Source of the DNA: Hymenobacter gummosus
GTDB lineage: Bacteria; Bacteroidota; Bacteroidia; Cytophagales; Hymenobacteraceae
Direction: 5' to 3'
Assembly: GCF_003970915.1 (NCBI RefSeq)
Contig: NZ_RXOF01000013.1
Coordinates: forward strand, 1-64,000
Length of the DNA stretch: 64,000 nt
Both the position numbers and the translations under genes were made by a program. A model generated the notes under the pieces. The model did no database searches. It saw only the letters and a program-made list of their open reading frames with translations, and was not told the DNA's origin. Below, in pieces: positions 23,654 through 31,736 of the stretch; positions within the stretch are counted from its first letter, which is position 1; the number at the start of each line of letters is the position of its first letter.

Positions 23654-24529
23654 CTAATCCTGCACCGTCACGAAAAAGCTCAGGATGGGGCGCACGTCGG
23701 CGGCAGAAGCGTCGAGCAGGGTGCGTTTCCAGGCCACCTGGGCGGTGCGGCGGTAGTACAGGCTGGTGGCAGTGCTGCCGAGCAAAGAGCCGAACACCAG
23801 CCCGTCCTCGGCCGCCGCTTCGCCCTCCCACTTCAGCAGCTCCACGGCCATGAAGAAATCCTCCGCGAGCAGCAGCTGCTCGTCGGCCAGCTCGAAGACC
23901 ACGCTGCCGCCGCGCTGCACCGGGGCCCGCACAATCAGCTCCCGGTCGAGTAGCTGCTCGTCGGTGGGCCAGCCCTTGGCGTCGAGGCGGTAGAAATGCA
24001 GCCGGCAGGTGACGGTGGCTCCGGCATCCTGCCCGACGAAGAACCCGGCCCGCAGCAGGCGGCTGGGCGGGCGTTTCAGGCGAATGATGGTACCGATTTG
24101 GGCGCCCAGCTCCCCAGCCGCCAGCCCGATAGCGGCCATATTGGCCTTGCTGACGCTGCCCAGGGTGTGGGTGCGGCGGAAAGCACTGCGGGCCAGCACC
24201 TGCACCTCGCGCAGGGCTACGGTGCCGGTGCTCAGCGCCACGGTCGGCTCGGCGCGGAGCTGGGCCAGCGTGAGGTGCCGCGGCCGGAAGCCCAGGCTGC
24301 TCACCCGCACCGAATCGGTGGGGGCGGCGCCCGCGGCGTCGAGACGGTAGCGGCCCAGTTCGTCGGCCACGGTGCCCACTTCGCGCCCCGGCAGCCCGAT
24401 GGTGGCAAAGGGCACCGGCGCCTGCGTCTGGGCATTGAGCACGGTGCCGCTGATAACCTGCGCCCCGGCCAGGGCCGGCAGCAACAGACTGAGCAGAAAC
24501 ACCGCCAGCGGCGGGCAGAGACGAGGCAT
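23654..24529 (-). CDS. Exported CarboxypepD-reg-like protein
   Basis: This 291-residue secreted protein has a signal peptide ending at LAGAQ (residue ~23). An N-terminal carboxypeptidase-regulatory-like beta-sandwich follows (VISGTVLNAQTQAPVPFATIGLPGREVGTVADELGRYRL), then SSLGFRPRHLTL and ALREVQV, as in the N-terminus of SusC/TonB receptors but without plug or barrel. The remaining 170 residues (GAQIGTIIRLKRPPSRLLRAGFFV...VTCRLHFYRL...FFMAVELLKW) look beta-rich. Similar short proteins are common in Bacteroidota and have no settled role. They may be periplasmic or surface-associated. Confidence 0.8.
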   Translation of the reverse strand: MPRLCPPLAVFLLSLLLPALAGAQVISGTVLNAQTQAPVPFATIGLPGREVGTVADELGRYRLDAAGAAPTDSVRVSSLGFRPRHLTLAQLRAEPTVALSTGTVALREVQVLARSAFRRTHTLGSVSKANMAAIGLAAGELGAQIGTIIRLKRPPSRLLRAGFFVGQDAGATVTCRLHFYRLDAKGWPTDEQLLDRELIVRAPVQRGGSVVFELADEQLLLAEDFFMAVELLKWEGEAAAEDGLVFGSLLGSTATSLYYRRTAQVAWKRTLLDASAADVRPILSFFVTVQD

Positions 24530-24583
24530 ACCCGGTAGTACGCAGCCGACGCCCGGTTAGCCGAACCCGGCCGGTTCAGGCAC

Positions 24584-24667
24584 TGTCATGTCGAACAAAG
24601 TGAGACATCTGGATGAAGCCGTTCAACGAAATCAACCCAGACGCCTCACTTCGTCGCGGACATGACA
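24584..24667. repeat. Palindromic repeat, family 3, copy 1
   Basis: TGTCATGTCGAACAAAGTGAGACATCTGG (start 24584) is complementary, with a few mismatches, to the closing CCAGACGCCTCACTTCGTCGCGGACATGACA (end 24667). A related copy is at 56095-56174. It lies in the 163-nt gap upstream of the CarboxypepD-reg gene and downstream of bshC. Confidence 0.8.
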
Positions 24668-24692
24668 AGCCGCTCGACGTGACAGGGCGCGC

Positions 24693-26273
24693 CTACTCCT
24701 CCTCTAGCACCGTGAACTGCAGGGCCAGCGGGTCGAAGGCCTCGATGAGCTGGCCGATAAAGCCGGGGTTGTTGGTCAGGATGCTCAGCACGTTATCGTG
24801 GCGCTCCTGCAGGCCGCCGGCGGGAAACAGCTTGTCCTTGAGGCCGCTGAGCTGGTTGTAGGCCGTTTCGTGCTTGGTTTCGGCGGCTTTGCTCAGGCGC
24901 TTTTCCAGCCCGGCCACGATGCCCGTCACCTTCTGCTGCTCGGCGGCCACGGTCTTGACCAGCGTCGGGTCGAGGCGCTGGGCCAGGGCCGATACGGCGG
25001 CAAAGGCGGCGGCCAGCTGCTGCTGCTGCTCGGCCAGGCTGACTTCCTCCTGCCCCACGGTGGCGGCCACCTGCTTTTTCAGCTCGGGCAGCGGGCGGAA
25101 CAAATCGTCGGTCGTCAGGCCCAGCTTGCGCAGCTTGCCCACATGGGTGCGGCCCACGTACAGGGCCGAGTTGCGCAGCAGCACCAGCGGCATGGGCACC
25201 TGGTAGTGGTCGAACACGCCCTTGAGCTGCAGCCAGTAGTTGACTTCGGCCCCGCCGCCCACGTAGCAGAGGTTGGGCAGCAGCAGCTCCTGGTAGAGCG
25301 GGCGCAGCACCACGTTGGGGCTAAAGCATTCGGGCTGCTCCTCGGCGCGGCGCACGGCCTCGTCCACCGTCCAGCGGATGTCGGTGTTGCGCACCAGCAC
25401 GTGGCCGTCTTCCAGCTCCAGCCGCTCCCGCTGCCCGGCGTCGGTGATATAAAAGAGGTTGAGCGGGCGCACGTACACCTGGGGCTTGTAGCCGGCGGCC
25501 TCCAGGGCTGCGTCGGCGGCCTGCACGGCCTGGTAGGCCGGCTGGGCGCGCAGCTCTTCGGCCAGCACGGGGGCCAGCACCGGTTTCAGCGCCGCGTCGT
25601 CGGGCTCGATGCTCACCAGGCCGTACTCCCCGAACAGGCTGTGCACCAGCCGGCGCATGGCCTCGGCCAGGGTGCCGCTCTGCTCGTAGGCGTCGCGGAA
25701 GGCGGCGGGCACTTCGGCGGGCAGCTGGCTGAGCACCTGCTCGGGCAGCCCGTCGAGCCCGAGCCGCCCCACGGGGCCGCCGGTGCCTTCGGTCTGCCAC
25801 TCCAGCTTTTTGCCGAAGAGGTGCAGGTGGTTGATTTCGGCGAAATCGTGGTCCTCGGAGGCCAGCCAGTACACCGGCACGAAATCGTACTGCGGGTACT
25901 CCTGCTTGAGTTGCCGGCACAGCTTCAGCACCGTCACAATCTTGTAGATGAAGTACAGCGGGCCGGTCAGCACGTTGAGCTGGTGGCCGGTGGTGACGGT
26001 GAAGGTGGTGTCCTGTTGCAGCAGCGCCAGGTTTTGCTGCACGGCCGGGTGCACCGCGGGCAGGGCCGCGTACTGGCGCTGCAGGGCCTCGGTCAGCCGG
26101 GCGCGGGTATCGGCCGAATAATGGGCCTGCTTGTCGGCTATCTGCTCCCGGAAGGCCGCCAGCGTGGGGAAGCGGTGGTAAAAAGGCTGGAGGCGGGGCT
26201 CCTGCTGCAGGTAATCGGTGAGGAAGGAGCTGAAGGCGCCGGTGGCGGCGTAGGGCAGACAGTGCACGGGCAT
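24693..26273 (-). CDS. bshC: Bacillithiol biosynthesis cysteine-adding enzyme BshC
   Basis: This 526-residue cytosolic enzyme is proposed to add cysteine to GlcN-malate, the last step of bacillithiol synthesis. The full family layout is present: an N-terminal Rossmann-like core with FTVTTGHQLNVLTGPLYFIYKIVTVL and PVYWLASEDHDFAEI, a middle region with YVGGGAEVNYWLQLKGVF, and a long C-terminal coiled-coil helix (KKQVAATVGQEEVSLAEQQQ...AEQQKVTGIVAGLEKRL). BshA and BshB are not in the window. The gene shows that the organism very likely uses bacillithiol as its low-molecular-weight thiol. It is transcribed as a single gene, diverging from the small membrane protein gene. Confidence 0.93.
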   Translation of the reverse strand: MPVHCLPYAATGAFSSFLTDYLQQEPRLQPFYHRFPTLAAFREQIADKQAHYSADTRARLTEALQRQYAALPAVHPAVQQNLALLQQDTTFTVTTGHQLNVLTGPLYFIYKIVTVLKLCRQLKQEYPQYDFVPVYWLASEDHDFAEINHLHLFGKKLEWQTEGTGGPVGRLGLDGLPEQVLSQLPAEVPAAFRDAYEQSGTLAEAMRRLVHSLFGEYGLVSIEPDDAALKPVLAPVLAEELRAQPAYQAVQAADAALEAAGYKPQVYVRPLNLFYITDAGQRERLELEDGHVLVRNTDIRWTVDEAVRRAEEQPECFSPNVVLRPLYQELLLPNLCYVGGGAEVNYWLQLKGVFDHYQVPMPLVLLRNSALYVGRTHVGKLRKLGLTTDDLFRPLPELKKQVAATVGQEEVSLAEQQQQLAAAFAAVSALAQRLDPTLVKTVAAEQQKVTGIVAGLEKRLSKAAETKHETAYNQLSGLKDKLFPAGGLQERHDNVLSILTNNPGFIGQLIEAFDPLALQFTVLEEE

Positions 26274-26432
26274 GAGGCAGTCGGGGAAACGGTGCAGGCT
26301 GCAACGTTCGCGAAAAAACCGCGGCCCGCGCCGAATGTTCAGGTGTAACCTTATTTCGCCGGCTACGTCTTTTTTGCACCGTGGTTATTTCCTATATTGC
26401 TTAACCACCCCGCCACCGCTTACCACCCTTTT

Positions 26433-26636
26433 ATGAACCTCGTTATGCCTCCTTGGGCCTGGTTGGCCCTGCTCGGGCTTTTGCCCTGGCTGTTCACCGT
26501 CTGGCACATCCGCAGCGGCGAGTTTCCGGGCCGCTGGGAGCGGCGGCGCTGGTTCAACACCGTGACTTACCTGCCCATCATCGGCATGTGGCAGTACTGG
26601 ACCAGCGGCGTGCACCGCCGGAATCTGTCGCACTAA
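26433..26636 (+). CDS. Small membrane protein, 67 residues
   Basis: The reading frame MNLVMPPWAWLALLGLLPWLFTVWHIR has one clear TM helix followed by a basic, aromatic tail (GEFPGRWERRRWFNTVTYLPIIGMWQYWTSG). An upstream in-frame TTG (26397) is less likely than the ATG at 26433. I do not recognise a family. The Trp-rich amphipathic end suggests a second membrane-associated helix. A strong terminator follows 28 nt later, which supports its being a real transcribed gene. Confidence 0.6.
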   Translation: MNLVMPPWAWLALLGLLPWLFTVWHIRSGEFPGRWERRRWFNTVTYLPIIGMWQYWTSGVHRRNLSH

Positions 26637-26663
26637 GGAATACTGCCTTTCGCCCTTCACAAA

Positions 26664-26704
26664 CAAGCAGGCCCGCCGTTCGCACGGCGGGCCTGCTTGC
26701 TTTT
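26664..26704. terminator. Intrinsic terminator between convergent genes
   Basis: CAAGCAGGCCCGCCG (26664-26678) pairs with CGGCGGGCCTGCTTG (26685-26699), followed by CTTTT on the plus strand. It serves the small membrane protein gene and possibly the convergent dioxygenase gene. Confidence 0.85.
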
Positions 26705-26719
26705 ACGGGGAGTACGAAT

Positions 26720-27532
26720 TTAGTCAGCCGGCCAGAACCGCATTTCCAGCGACACGCGCGTGGCGTCGGCGTTCAGGTTCACGGCGCCGCCGTGCAGCAG
26801 GTAGGGCGAAAACACCAGCACCTCGTGCGGGGCCGGGTTGGGCCGGATAATCTGCAGGGGCTCCTCCGATTCTTTCACGGCGGGCACCGTGAAGGCCACG
26901 CCGTTGTACACGGCCCCGCCGCGGGTGCGCACCACACGGCTTTCGGGCCACCAGTGGCTGCCGGGCACCAGCGTCAGCGAGGAGTTGGCCGTGCTGCCGG
27001 CCAGCGGCGCGTAGATGTTCACGCAGTCGTCGTAGTCGGGCAGCCACACGTCGCGGTGCAGGGGGTTGTTGTCGGGCTGGTTGGGGCGCACGATGCGCAG
27101 GTGAAACCAGCGGCCGTTGTCCCAGGGGTTCAGGGCCTGCACCGGGCGGCCGCAGAGCGCCGATACGCGCTGCTCCAGCACGCTGGCGGGCAGCGGCAGC
27201 CGCGTCTGGGAAATCTCCTTGATCTGGTTGATAACCGCCAGGTGCAACTCCTTGCTGTCACCGACGGCGTGGTGGTACTGGCTGATGTCGAAATCATCGG
27301 CCACGGCCAGGCCCGCGTGGCGCATAAACTCGCGCACGAGCTGGTACAGGCCCCGTTGCAGCTGCTGCAGCTCCGCGGCGGGCAGAAACTCCGCTACCGT
27401 GTAGCCCTGGGCCGCCCAGTCAGTACCCGCCGTGAGGTCTTGGGCCGTAGCCAGGAGTACCTGCTGATCCGGCGCATCCGCTTCGCCCTCGATGCGGTAC
27501 TCCACCGCTTTGTTATTGATGTTGACTTTCAT
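26720..27532 (-). CDS. Phytanoyl-CoA dioxygenase (PhyH) family protein
   Basis: This 270-residue cytosolic Fe(II)/2-oxoglutarate dioxygenase has the iron triad His159 and Asp161 (LHRDVWLPD) and His247 (LLHGGAVN), with Arg259 placed to bind 2-oxoglutarate. The GSHWWPESRV segment (residues 191-200) is typical of PhyH folds. The family hydroxylates small molecules, including sugars, lipids or antibiotics; this substrate cannot be told. The ATG at 27532 is preferred to a longer frame because the 35 extra residues would come from a palindromic repeat region. It is transcribed alone. Confidence 0.82.
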   Translation of the reverse strand: MKVNINNKAVEYRIEGEADAPDQQVLLATAQDLTAGTDWAAQGYTVAEFLPAAELQQLQRGLYQLVREFMRHAGLAVADDFDISQYHHAVGDSKELHLAVINQIKEISQTRLPLPASVLEQRVSALCGRPVQALNPWDNGRWFHLRIVRPNQPDNNPLHRDVWLPDYDDCVNIYAPLAGSTANSSLTLVPGSHWWPESRVVRTRGGAVYNGVAFTVPAVKESEEPLQIIRPNPAPHEVLVFSPYLLHGGAVNLNADATRVSLEMRFWPAD

Positions 27533-27573
27533 AGTTGAATACGTACTGCGGTTTTCGGACCGACGCAGCCGCA

Positions 27574-27672
27574 ATGTAGAGACGCGTACTTGCGTCTCGT
27601 CGGCCGCGCCGTTTGGGCGTCGTCGTTCGGGCATCATCGTTCAACGACAAGAGGCAAATATGCGTCTCTACA
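27574..27672. repeat. Palindromic repeat with TGTAGAGACGC ends
   Basis: TGTAGAGACGC (27574-27584) is the exact complement of GCGTCTCTACA (27662-27672). Between them lie further ACTTGCGTCTCGTC and CGTCGTCG/ACGATG pieces. It is a single copy in this window, between the dioxygenase start and the rimO terminator. No gene is seen in the surrounding 257-nt gap. Confidence 0.75.
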
Positions 27673-27739
27673 CCGTTCTTACAACCGCTGCACCAAGCCC
27701 ATCAGACTGGATTTTCACAGGCATAACCCAGTAAAAACG

Positions 27740-27769
27740 ACAAAGACTGCCCGGCAGAGCAGTCTTTGT
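27740..27769 (-). terminator. Terminator hairpin downstream of rimO
   Basis: ACAAAGACTGC (27740-27750) pairs exactly with GCAGTCTTTGT (27759-27769), and the minus strand continues CGTTTTTACTGG, giving a T-run. It lies 20 nt after the rimO stop. Confidence 0.85.
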
Positions 27770-27789
27770 GGTATAAGGCAGGCCCGAAA

Positions 27790-29106
27790 TTACTGGCTCA
27801 CTACCTCGCCGTACAGGTCGAAGTCCGAGGCTTCGGTAATCTTCACCTGGGCGAAGTCGCCGAGGCGCACGTACTGGCTGGTAGCCGGCACCAGCACCTC
27901 GTTGTCGACCTCGGGCGAGTCGTACTGGGTGCGGCCGACCCAGTAGCCGCTTTCCTTGCGGTCGAAGAGCACTTTGTAGGTGTTGCCCACCTTCTGCTCG
28001 TTCAGGTCCATCGAAATGCCCTGCTGCAGCTCCATGATGGCGTCGGCGCGCTCCTGCTTGACTTCGGCGGGCACGTTGTCTTCCAGCGTGTAGGCGTGGG
28101 TGTTTTCCTCGTGCGAGTAGGTGAAGATGCCCAGGCGCTCAAACTTGGTCTTTTCCACGAAGTCGTACAGCTCCTGGAAATCCTGCTCCGTTTCGCCGGG
28201 GTGGCCGGCAATGAGGGTGGTACGCAGGGCAATGTCGGGCATACGCTGCCGAATCTGGTCGACCAGCTCCACCGTGCGGCGCTTCGAGATGCCGCGGCGC
28301 ATGGTCTTCAGCATGTTGTCCGAGATATGCTGCAGGGGCATGTCGAGGTACTTGCACACGTTTTCGCGCTCCTGCATCACGTCCAGCACTTCCATCGGGA
28401 ACTGCGAGGGGTAAGCGTACTGCAGGCGAATCCAGTCGATGCCGCTGACGTCGGAGAGGCGGCGCACCAGCTCGGCCAGCTTCCGCTCCCCGTATTTCTC
28501 CAGGCCGTAGTAGGTCAGGTCCTGGGCAATGAGAATCAGCTCCTTGGTGCCCAGGCGCGCCAGCTTGGTGGCCTCGGTCACCAGGTCGTCCATGGTCTTA
28601 TCGACGTGCTTGCCGCGCATCAGCGGGATGGCGCAGAACGAGCAGGGGCGGTTGCAGCCCTCGGCAATCTTGAAGTAGGCGTAGTGCTTGGGCGTCGTGA
28701 GCAGCCGCTCACCCACCAGCTCGTGCTTGTAGTCGGCGTTCAGGGTCTTGAGCAGCTGGGGCAGCTCCAGGGTGCCGAAGTAGGCATCGACCTGCGGAAT
28801 TTCTACCTCCAGCTGGTCTTTATAGCGCTGCGAGAGGCAACCCGTCACGTACACCTTGTCGACCTTGCCGGCTTCCTTAGCGTCGGCGTACTGCAGGATG
28901 GTGTCGATGCTTTCCTGCTTGGCGTTGTCGATGAAGCCGCAGGTGTTGATGATGACGATGCCCGACTCGTTCTTGGTCGATTCGTGGGTTACGTCGTAGC
29001 CGTTGCCGCGCAGCTGGCCCATCAGCACTTCCGAGTCCACCAGGTTCTTGGAGCAGCCCAGGGTGATGACGTTGACCTTATTGGCCCGATTGCCTTTTAC
29101 TTTCAT
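27790..29106 (-). CDS. rimO: Ribosomal protein uS12 methylthiotransferase RimO
   Basis: This 438-residue radical-SAM methylthiotransferase modifies Asp88/89 of ribosomal protein S12. The N-terminal UPF0004 domain holds VITLGCSKNLVDSE and the other cluster cysteines (NTCGF, VTGCLSQRY). The radical-SAM motif is CNRPCSFCAIP. The C-terminal TRAM domain covers the last ~65 residues (KVLFDRKESGYWVGR...LGDFAQVKI). In Bacteroidota rimO commonly lies downstream of ftsY, rpmG and rpmB. Here three unrelated genes and repeats intervene, but order and strand are kept. Confidence 0.96.
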   Translation of the reverse strand: MKVKGNRANKVNVITLGCSKNLVDSEVLMGQLRGNGYDVTHESTKNESGIVIINTCGFIDNAKQESIDTILQYADAKEAGKVDKVYVTGCLSQRYKDQLEVEIPQVDAYFGTLELPQLLKTLNADYKHELVGERLLTTPKHYAYFKIAEGCNRPCSFCAIPLMRGKHVDKTMDDLVTEATKLARLGTKELILIAQDLTYYGLEKYGERKLAELVRRLSDVSGIDWIRLQYAYPSQFPMEVLDVMQERENVCKYLDMPLQHISDNMLKTMRRGISKRRTVELVDQIRQRMPDIALRTTLIAGHPGETEQDFQELYDFVEKTKFERLGIFTYSHEENTHAYTLEDNVPAEVKQERADAIMELQQGISMDLNEQKVGNTYKVLFDRKESGYWVGRTQYDSPEVDNEVLVPATSQYVRLGDFAQVKITEASDFDLYGEVVSQ

Positions 29107-29219
29107 TCTGCCTGTGGCGCGAACTTATAGTTCGCGTATCGTTGTGCGGCGCCGCCCACCGGAAAGCACCTAATCCTGAACAAATTACCCCGTTTTCGCG
29201 CCGGGCGAAAATTGGTGCG

Positions 29220-29227
29220 CAAAGGTA
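29220..29227 (-). promoter_or_regulatory. TACCTTTG -7 element for rimO
   Basis: The minus strand reads TACCTTTG about 114 nt upstream of the rimO ATG. It gives rimO its own promoter, consistent with its separation from ftsY by other genes. Confidence 0.5.
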
Positions 29228-29265
29228 CGAAGACGCCAACGCCTTTTCCTAGCCCGAACGTTCCA

Positions 29266-29363
29266 GTAGCGCGAAGCAGAGCTTCGCGCTTCGTTGCTGA
29301 CGTTTATCCGACACTCGTTCGAGTATATCGTTCAACGAAACGCGAAGCAGAGCTTCGCGCTAC
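29266..29363. repeat. Palindromic repeat with GTAGCGCGAAGC ends
   Basis: GTAGCGCGAAGCAGAGCTTCGCG (29266 onward) and its near-exact complement ending at 29363 flank about 50 nt that contain CGTTCGAGTATATCGTTC. Each end is itself a small palindrome (CGCGAAGC...GCTTCGCG). The right end supplies the TAG stop of the acyltransferase gene. The GTAGCGCG terminus is shared with the 8667-8797 element. Confidence 0.82.
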
Positions 29364-30505
29364 AGCCCCCGACCACCCGTCAGCACGCCGTACGCGGCCG
29401 GGGCCACGCGGCGCAGCCCGGCGCCCAGCAGCACGGCCAGGGCCACCACCGCCAGCGGCAGGAGCAGAAACGTAAGCAGTTGCTGCTCGGGCCAGCGGCC
29501 CAGCACGGCTTCGGTGGCGTAGTTGACCAGCGGCACGTGCAGGGCGTAAATCATAAACGAGAAGCCCGTCAGCCAGACAAACCAGCGCCGGCGCATGGCG
29601 GCCCGCACCAGCCCATTCGAGCCAAACCACATGACCACTACGCCCAGCAGCTCGGCCGCGCGGTGCAGCAGCGTCATCGGGAAGAAGGGCGGGTGCTCGT
29701 AGTAAAAGGCCAGCCAGGTTTTCAGCCCGACAAGGCCCAGCCAGAGCAGGGCAAAGGGCAGCAGCCGGAACCAGCGCGGCTGCAGCAGCACCTCTTTGTC
29801 GCGGCGGCGCAGCCACACGCCCAGGGCGAAGAACAGCAGCCCGTTGCCTTCCACCAGCAGCACGTTGAAATCCGTCAGCCACAGCAGCCCGGCCACGGCG
29901 AAGTACACGGCGGGGGCCCGGTCGAGCACCCAGCGCAGGGCCGGGTAGGCCAGGTTCAGCACCAGCAGGCTACGCAGAAACCAGAGCTGAAACGGCACCG
30001 GCGCCAGCAGCCAGCGCAGCAGCAGCTGCCCCGACGAGTAGCCGCTGACGAAGGCGTTTTCGGGCCCGAAGATGCTCAGCGAAGCCTGCTGCACCAGCTG
30101 CCGGGAGTACGGGTGCTGCTCCAGCGCCCAGGTGAACAGCAGCCCGAGCAGGCTCCAGAGCAGGTAGGGCACGAGCAGGGTGCGCAGCCGCCGTTTCACC
30201 CGTTCCCGGTGCGGCGTGCCCGCGTCGTGGTGGGCGAAGAGGTAGCCCGAAATGGCGAACAGAATGGGGATGCGGAAGCGCAGCAGCCCGTTGGCCAGCA
30301 AGTATTGCAGGAACGTGCCCACCGCCAGTGGCTCGTCGACCGGCGTGAAGGGCTGCAGGTAGCGCGGGTGCAGGTTGTAGGCGTGCACGTACACCAGCAT
30401 GAGCATGGCTACCAGGGACCAGAACCGCAGCTTCTGGCTCAGCAGCGGGTCGAGGCGCGCGGGCTGCACCACGGCCGGGGCGGGGGCTTTGTAGACGATG
30501 TGCAT
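29360..30505 (-). CDS. Acyltransferase family 3 membrane protein
   Basis: This 381-residue polytopic membrane protein has the acyltransferase-3 pattern: about ten TM helices, an early LRFWSLVAMLMLVYVHAYN (His in TM1 near residue 41, as required in the family), RIPILFAISGYLFAHHD, and RRLRTLLVPYLLWSLLG. Such enzymes move acyl groups onto sugars of lipopolysaccharide, peptidoglycan or secreted glycans. No sugar-synthesis gene is adjacent, so the acceptor is unknown. The stop codon coincides with the end of a palindromic repeat. Transcription diverges from the small lipoprotein gene 129 nt away. Confidence 0.86.
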   Translation of the reverse strand: MHIVYKAPAPAVVQPARLDPLLSQKLRFWSLVAMLMLVYVHAYNLHPRYLQPFTPVDEPLAVGTFLQYLLANGLLRFRIPILFAISGYLFAHHDAGTPHRERVKRRLRTLLVPYLLWSLLGLLFTWALEQHPYSRQLVQQASLSIFGPENAFVSGYSSGQLLLRWLLAPVPFQLWFLRSLLVLNLAYPALRWVLDRAPAVYFAVAGLLWLTDFNVLLVEGNGLLFFALGVWLRRRDKEVLLQPRWFRLLPFALLWLGLVGLKTWLAFYYEHPPFFPMTLLHRAAELLGVVVMWFGSNGLVRAAMRRRWFVWLTGFSFMIYALHVPLVNYATEAVLGRWPEQQLLTFLLLPLAVVALAVLLGAGLRRVAPAAYGVLTGGRGL

Positions 30506-30633
30506 ACCCCACCAGATGCCGGCGGCGGCGCGGGGGTTGCCCGGCAGATCTGCTCCTTCCGGCTGATATCAGAAGCCGCGCCCGCGTACCAACGGCCGCT
30601 CTTGCGCGTTGAATAACCCTCACCTGCCGCCCC

Positions 30634-30939
30634 ATGAAACTACTACTCCCCGCCCTGGCCCTGACGGCCGCCGGCCTCACCGGCTGCATCTCCACCCGCA
30701 CCGCCCCGCTGCCCGCCGATGGGGCAGCGCAGGTGTATTTTACCCGCCTGCCCGAGCGCCCTTACCGGGAACTAGCCTACGTCGAGGCCACCGGCAACGC
30801 CTTCACCACCCGCCCCCAGCTGCTGCGCAAGCTCCAGCAGCAGCAAGCCCGCCTGCAGGGCGACGCGCTGGTGCAGGTGCGCTACGACTTCGTGTTCTGG
30901 TGGCCGCACGCCGGGGCCGTGGTGGTGAAGTACCAGTAA
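30634..30939 (+). CDS. Small putative lipoprotein
   Basis: This 101-residue protein has a lipoprotein signal (MKLLLPALALTAAGLTGC, lipidated Cys18). The mature domain has the pattern YFTRLPERPYRELAYVEATGNAFTTRPQLLRKLQQQQARLQGDALVQVRYDF, resembling small envelope lipoproteins in which a beta strand, a helix and a strand form a ferredoxin-like or Rcs-type fold. I cannot name it with confidence. It ends only 2 nt from the convergent gene on the other strand. Confidence 0.7.
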   Translation: MKLLLPALALTAAGLTGCISTRTAPLPADGAAQVYFTRLPERPYRELAYVEATGNAFTTRPQLLRKLQQQQARLQGDALVQVRYDFVFWWPHAGAVVVKYQ

Positions 30940-30941
30940 AC

Positions 30942-31643
30942 TCAGCCCGCGCTTTTGCCCGCCTCCGACTTGCCGATCAGCGCCTCCATCAGCTGCTGGG
31001 CCGCCACCAGCACCGGCCCGCCCAGCGCATCCTGCCACAGGGCCTCGAACGACGCCTGCCCAAAATGCAGCCCCGAGGGCGTGAGCATGTTGATGCGCAC
31101 CGTACCCTTGGGTGGCGCGGCCGGCCTGGGCTCCGTCCACGGCCCGATCTGCTCGGCCACGCGCTGCCCGGCGGCCAGCAGCCCCTGAATCGGGGCCACC
31201 AGGGAGTCGTCGGGCCGCTCCCACACCACGCCGGCCCCGCTAAAGTTGTAGTAGCGGGCCGAACCGTCGGCGTAGGCGGCCACCAGGTCGAGGCCCTGGT
31301 CCAGGCCTACTTCCACCACCACGCCCAGCACCTGCTTGGCCTCGGCGGCAGTCGGTTCCTGGCCCAGCTCCCGCAGCGCCTGCCAGGCCTGCAGGTAGTG
31401 CCGCGCCTCCAGTCCGTCGGTGGCCAGCACCCGACGCAGGGCCTCGGCGGCCGCAGCAGCGTCGTGCTGCTCCACGGCTTGCTGGGCGGCTACAAACCAG
31501 TTCCACGGCTCGGTAGCGGCCAGGTCGGAGCCCGGGCGGGGCCACTGGTCCAGCGACAGGTCGCCGAACAGCACCTCGCGGATGCCGGCGGGCGGGGGCG
31601 GCGGGGTGCTGCCGCTGAGTTTGTTGAGCAGATTTCGGAGCAT
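30942..31643 (-). CDS. Unknown soluble protein
   Basis: This 233-residue cytosolic protein has no signal or TM segments. After a proline-rich patch (STPPPPPAG, residues 11-19) comes a helical region with AAQQAVEQHDAAAAAEALRRVLATDGLEARHYLQAWQALRELG, then a beta-rich part (LVAAYADGSARYYNFSGAGVVWERPDD) and a C-terminal GTVRINMLTPSGLHFGQASFEALWQDALGGPVL segment. I do not recognise a named family. It lies downstream of ftsY on the same strand, separated by a terminator-like hairpin. It is probably independent. Confidence 0.62.
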   Translation of the reverse strand: MLRNLLNKLSGSTPPPPPAGIREVLFGDLSLDQWPRPGSDLAATEPWNWFVAAQQAVEQHDAAAAAEALRRVLATDGLEARHYLQAWQALRELGQEPTAAEAKQVLGVVVEVGLDQGLDLVAAYADGSARYYNFSGAGVVWERPDDSLVAPIQGLLAAGQRVAEQIGPWTEPRPAAPPKGTVRINMLTPSGLHFGQASFEALWQDALGGPVLVAAQQLMEALIGKSEAGKSAG

Positions 31644-31680
31644 GGGAGCTGGGAAAAAGAGCCAGAACCCAAATAACGCG

Positions 31681-31717
31681 AAAGCGCCACCGACCCGAGG
31701 CCGGTGGCGCTTTTACA
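31681..31717. terminator. Terminator after ftsY
   Basis: AAAGCGCCACCG (31681-31692) pairs perfectly with CGGTGGCGCTTT (31702-31713). It lies 20 nt after the ftsY stop on the minus strand and also ends in TTTTA on the plus strand. Confidence 0.8.
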
Positions 31718-31736
31718 AAGCCGCTCGGGGCAGCTC

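Noticed and set aside
27533-27637. Upstream extension of the dioxygenase gene
   Set aside because: The additional 35 residues are encoded by palindromic repeat DNA; the ATG at 27532 gives a normal N-terminus.
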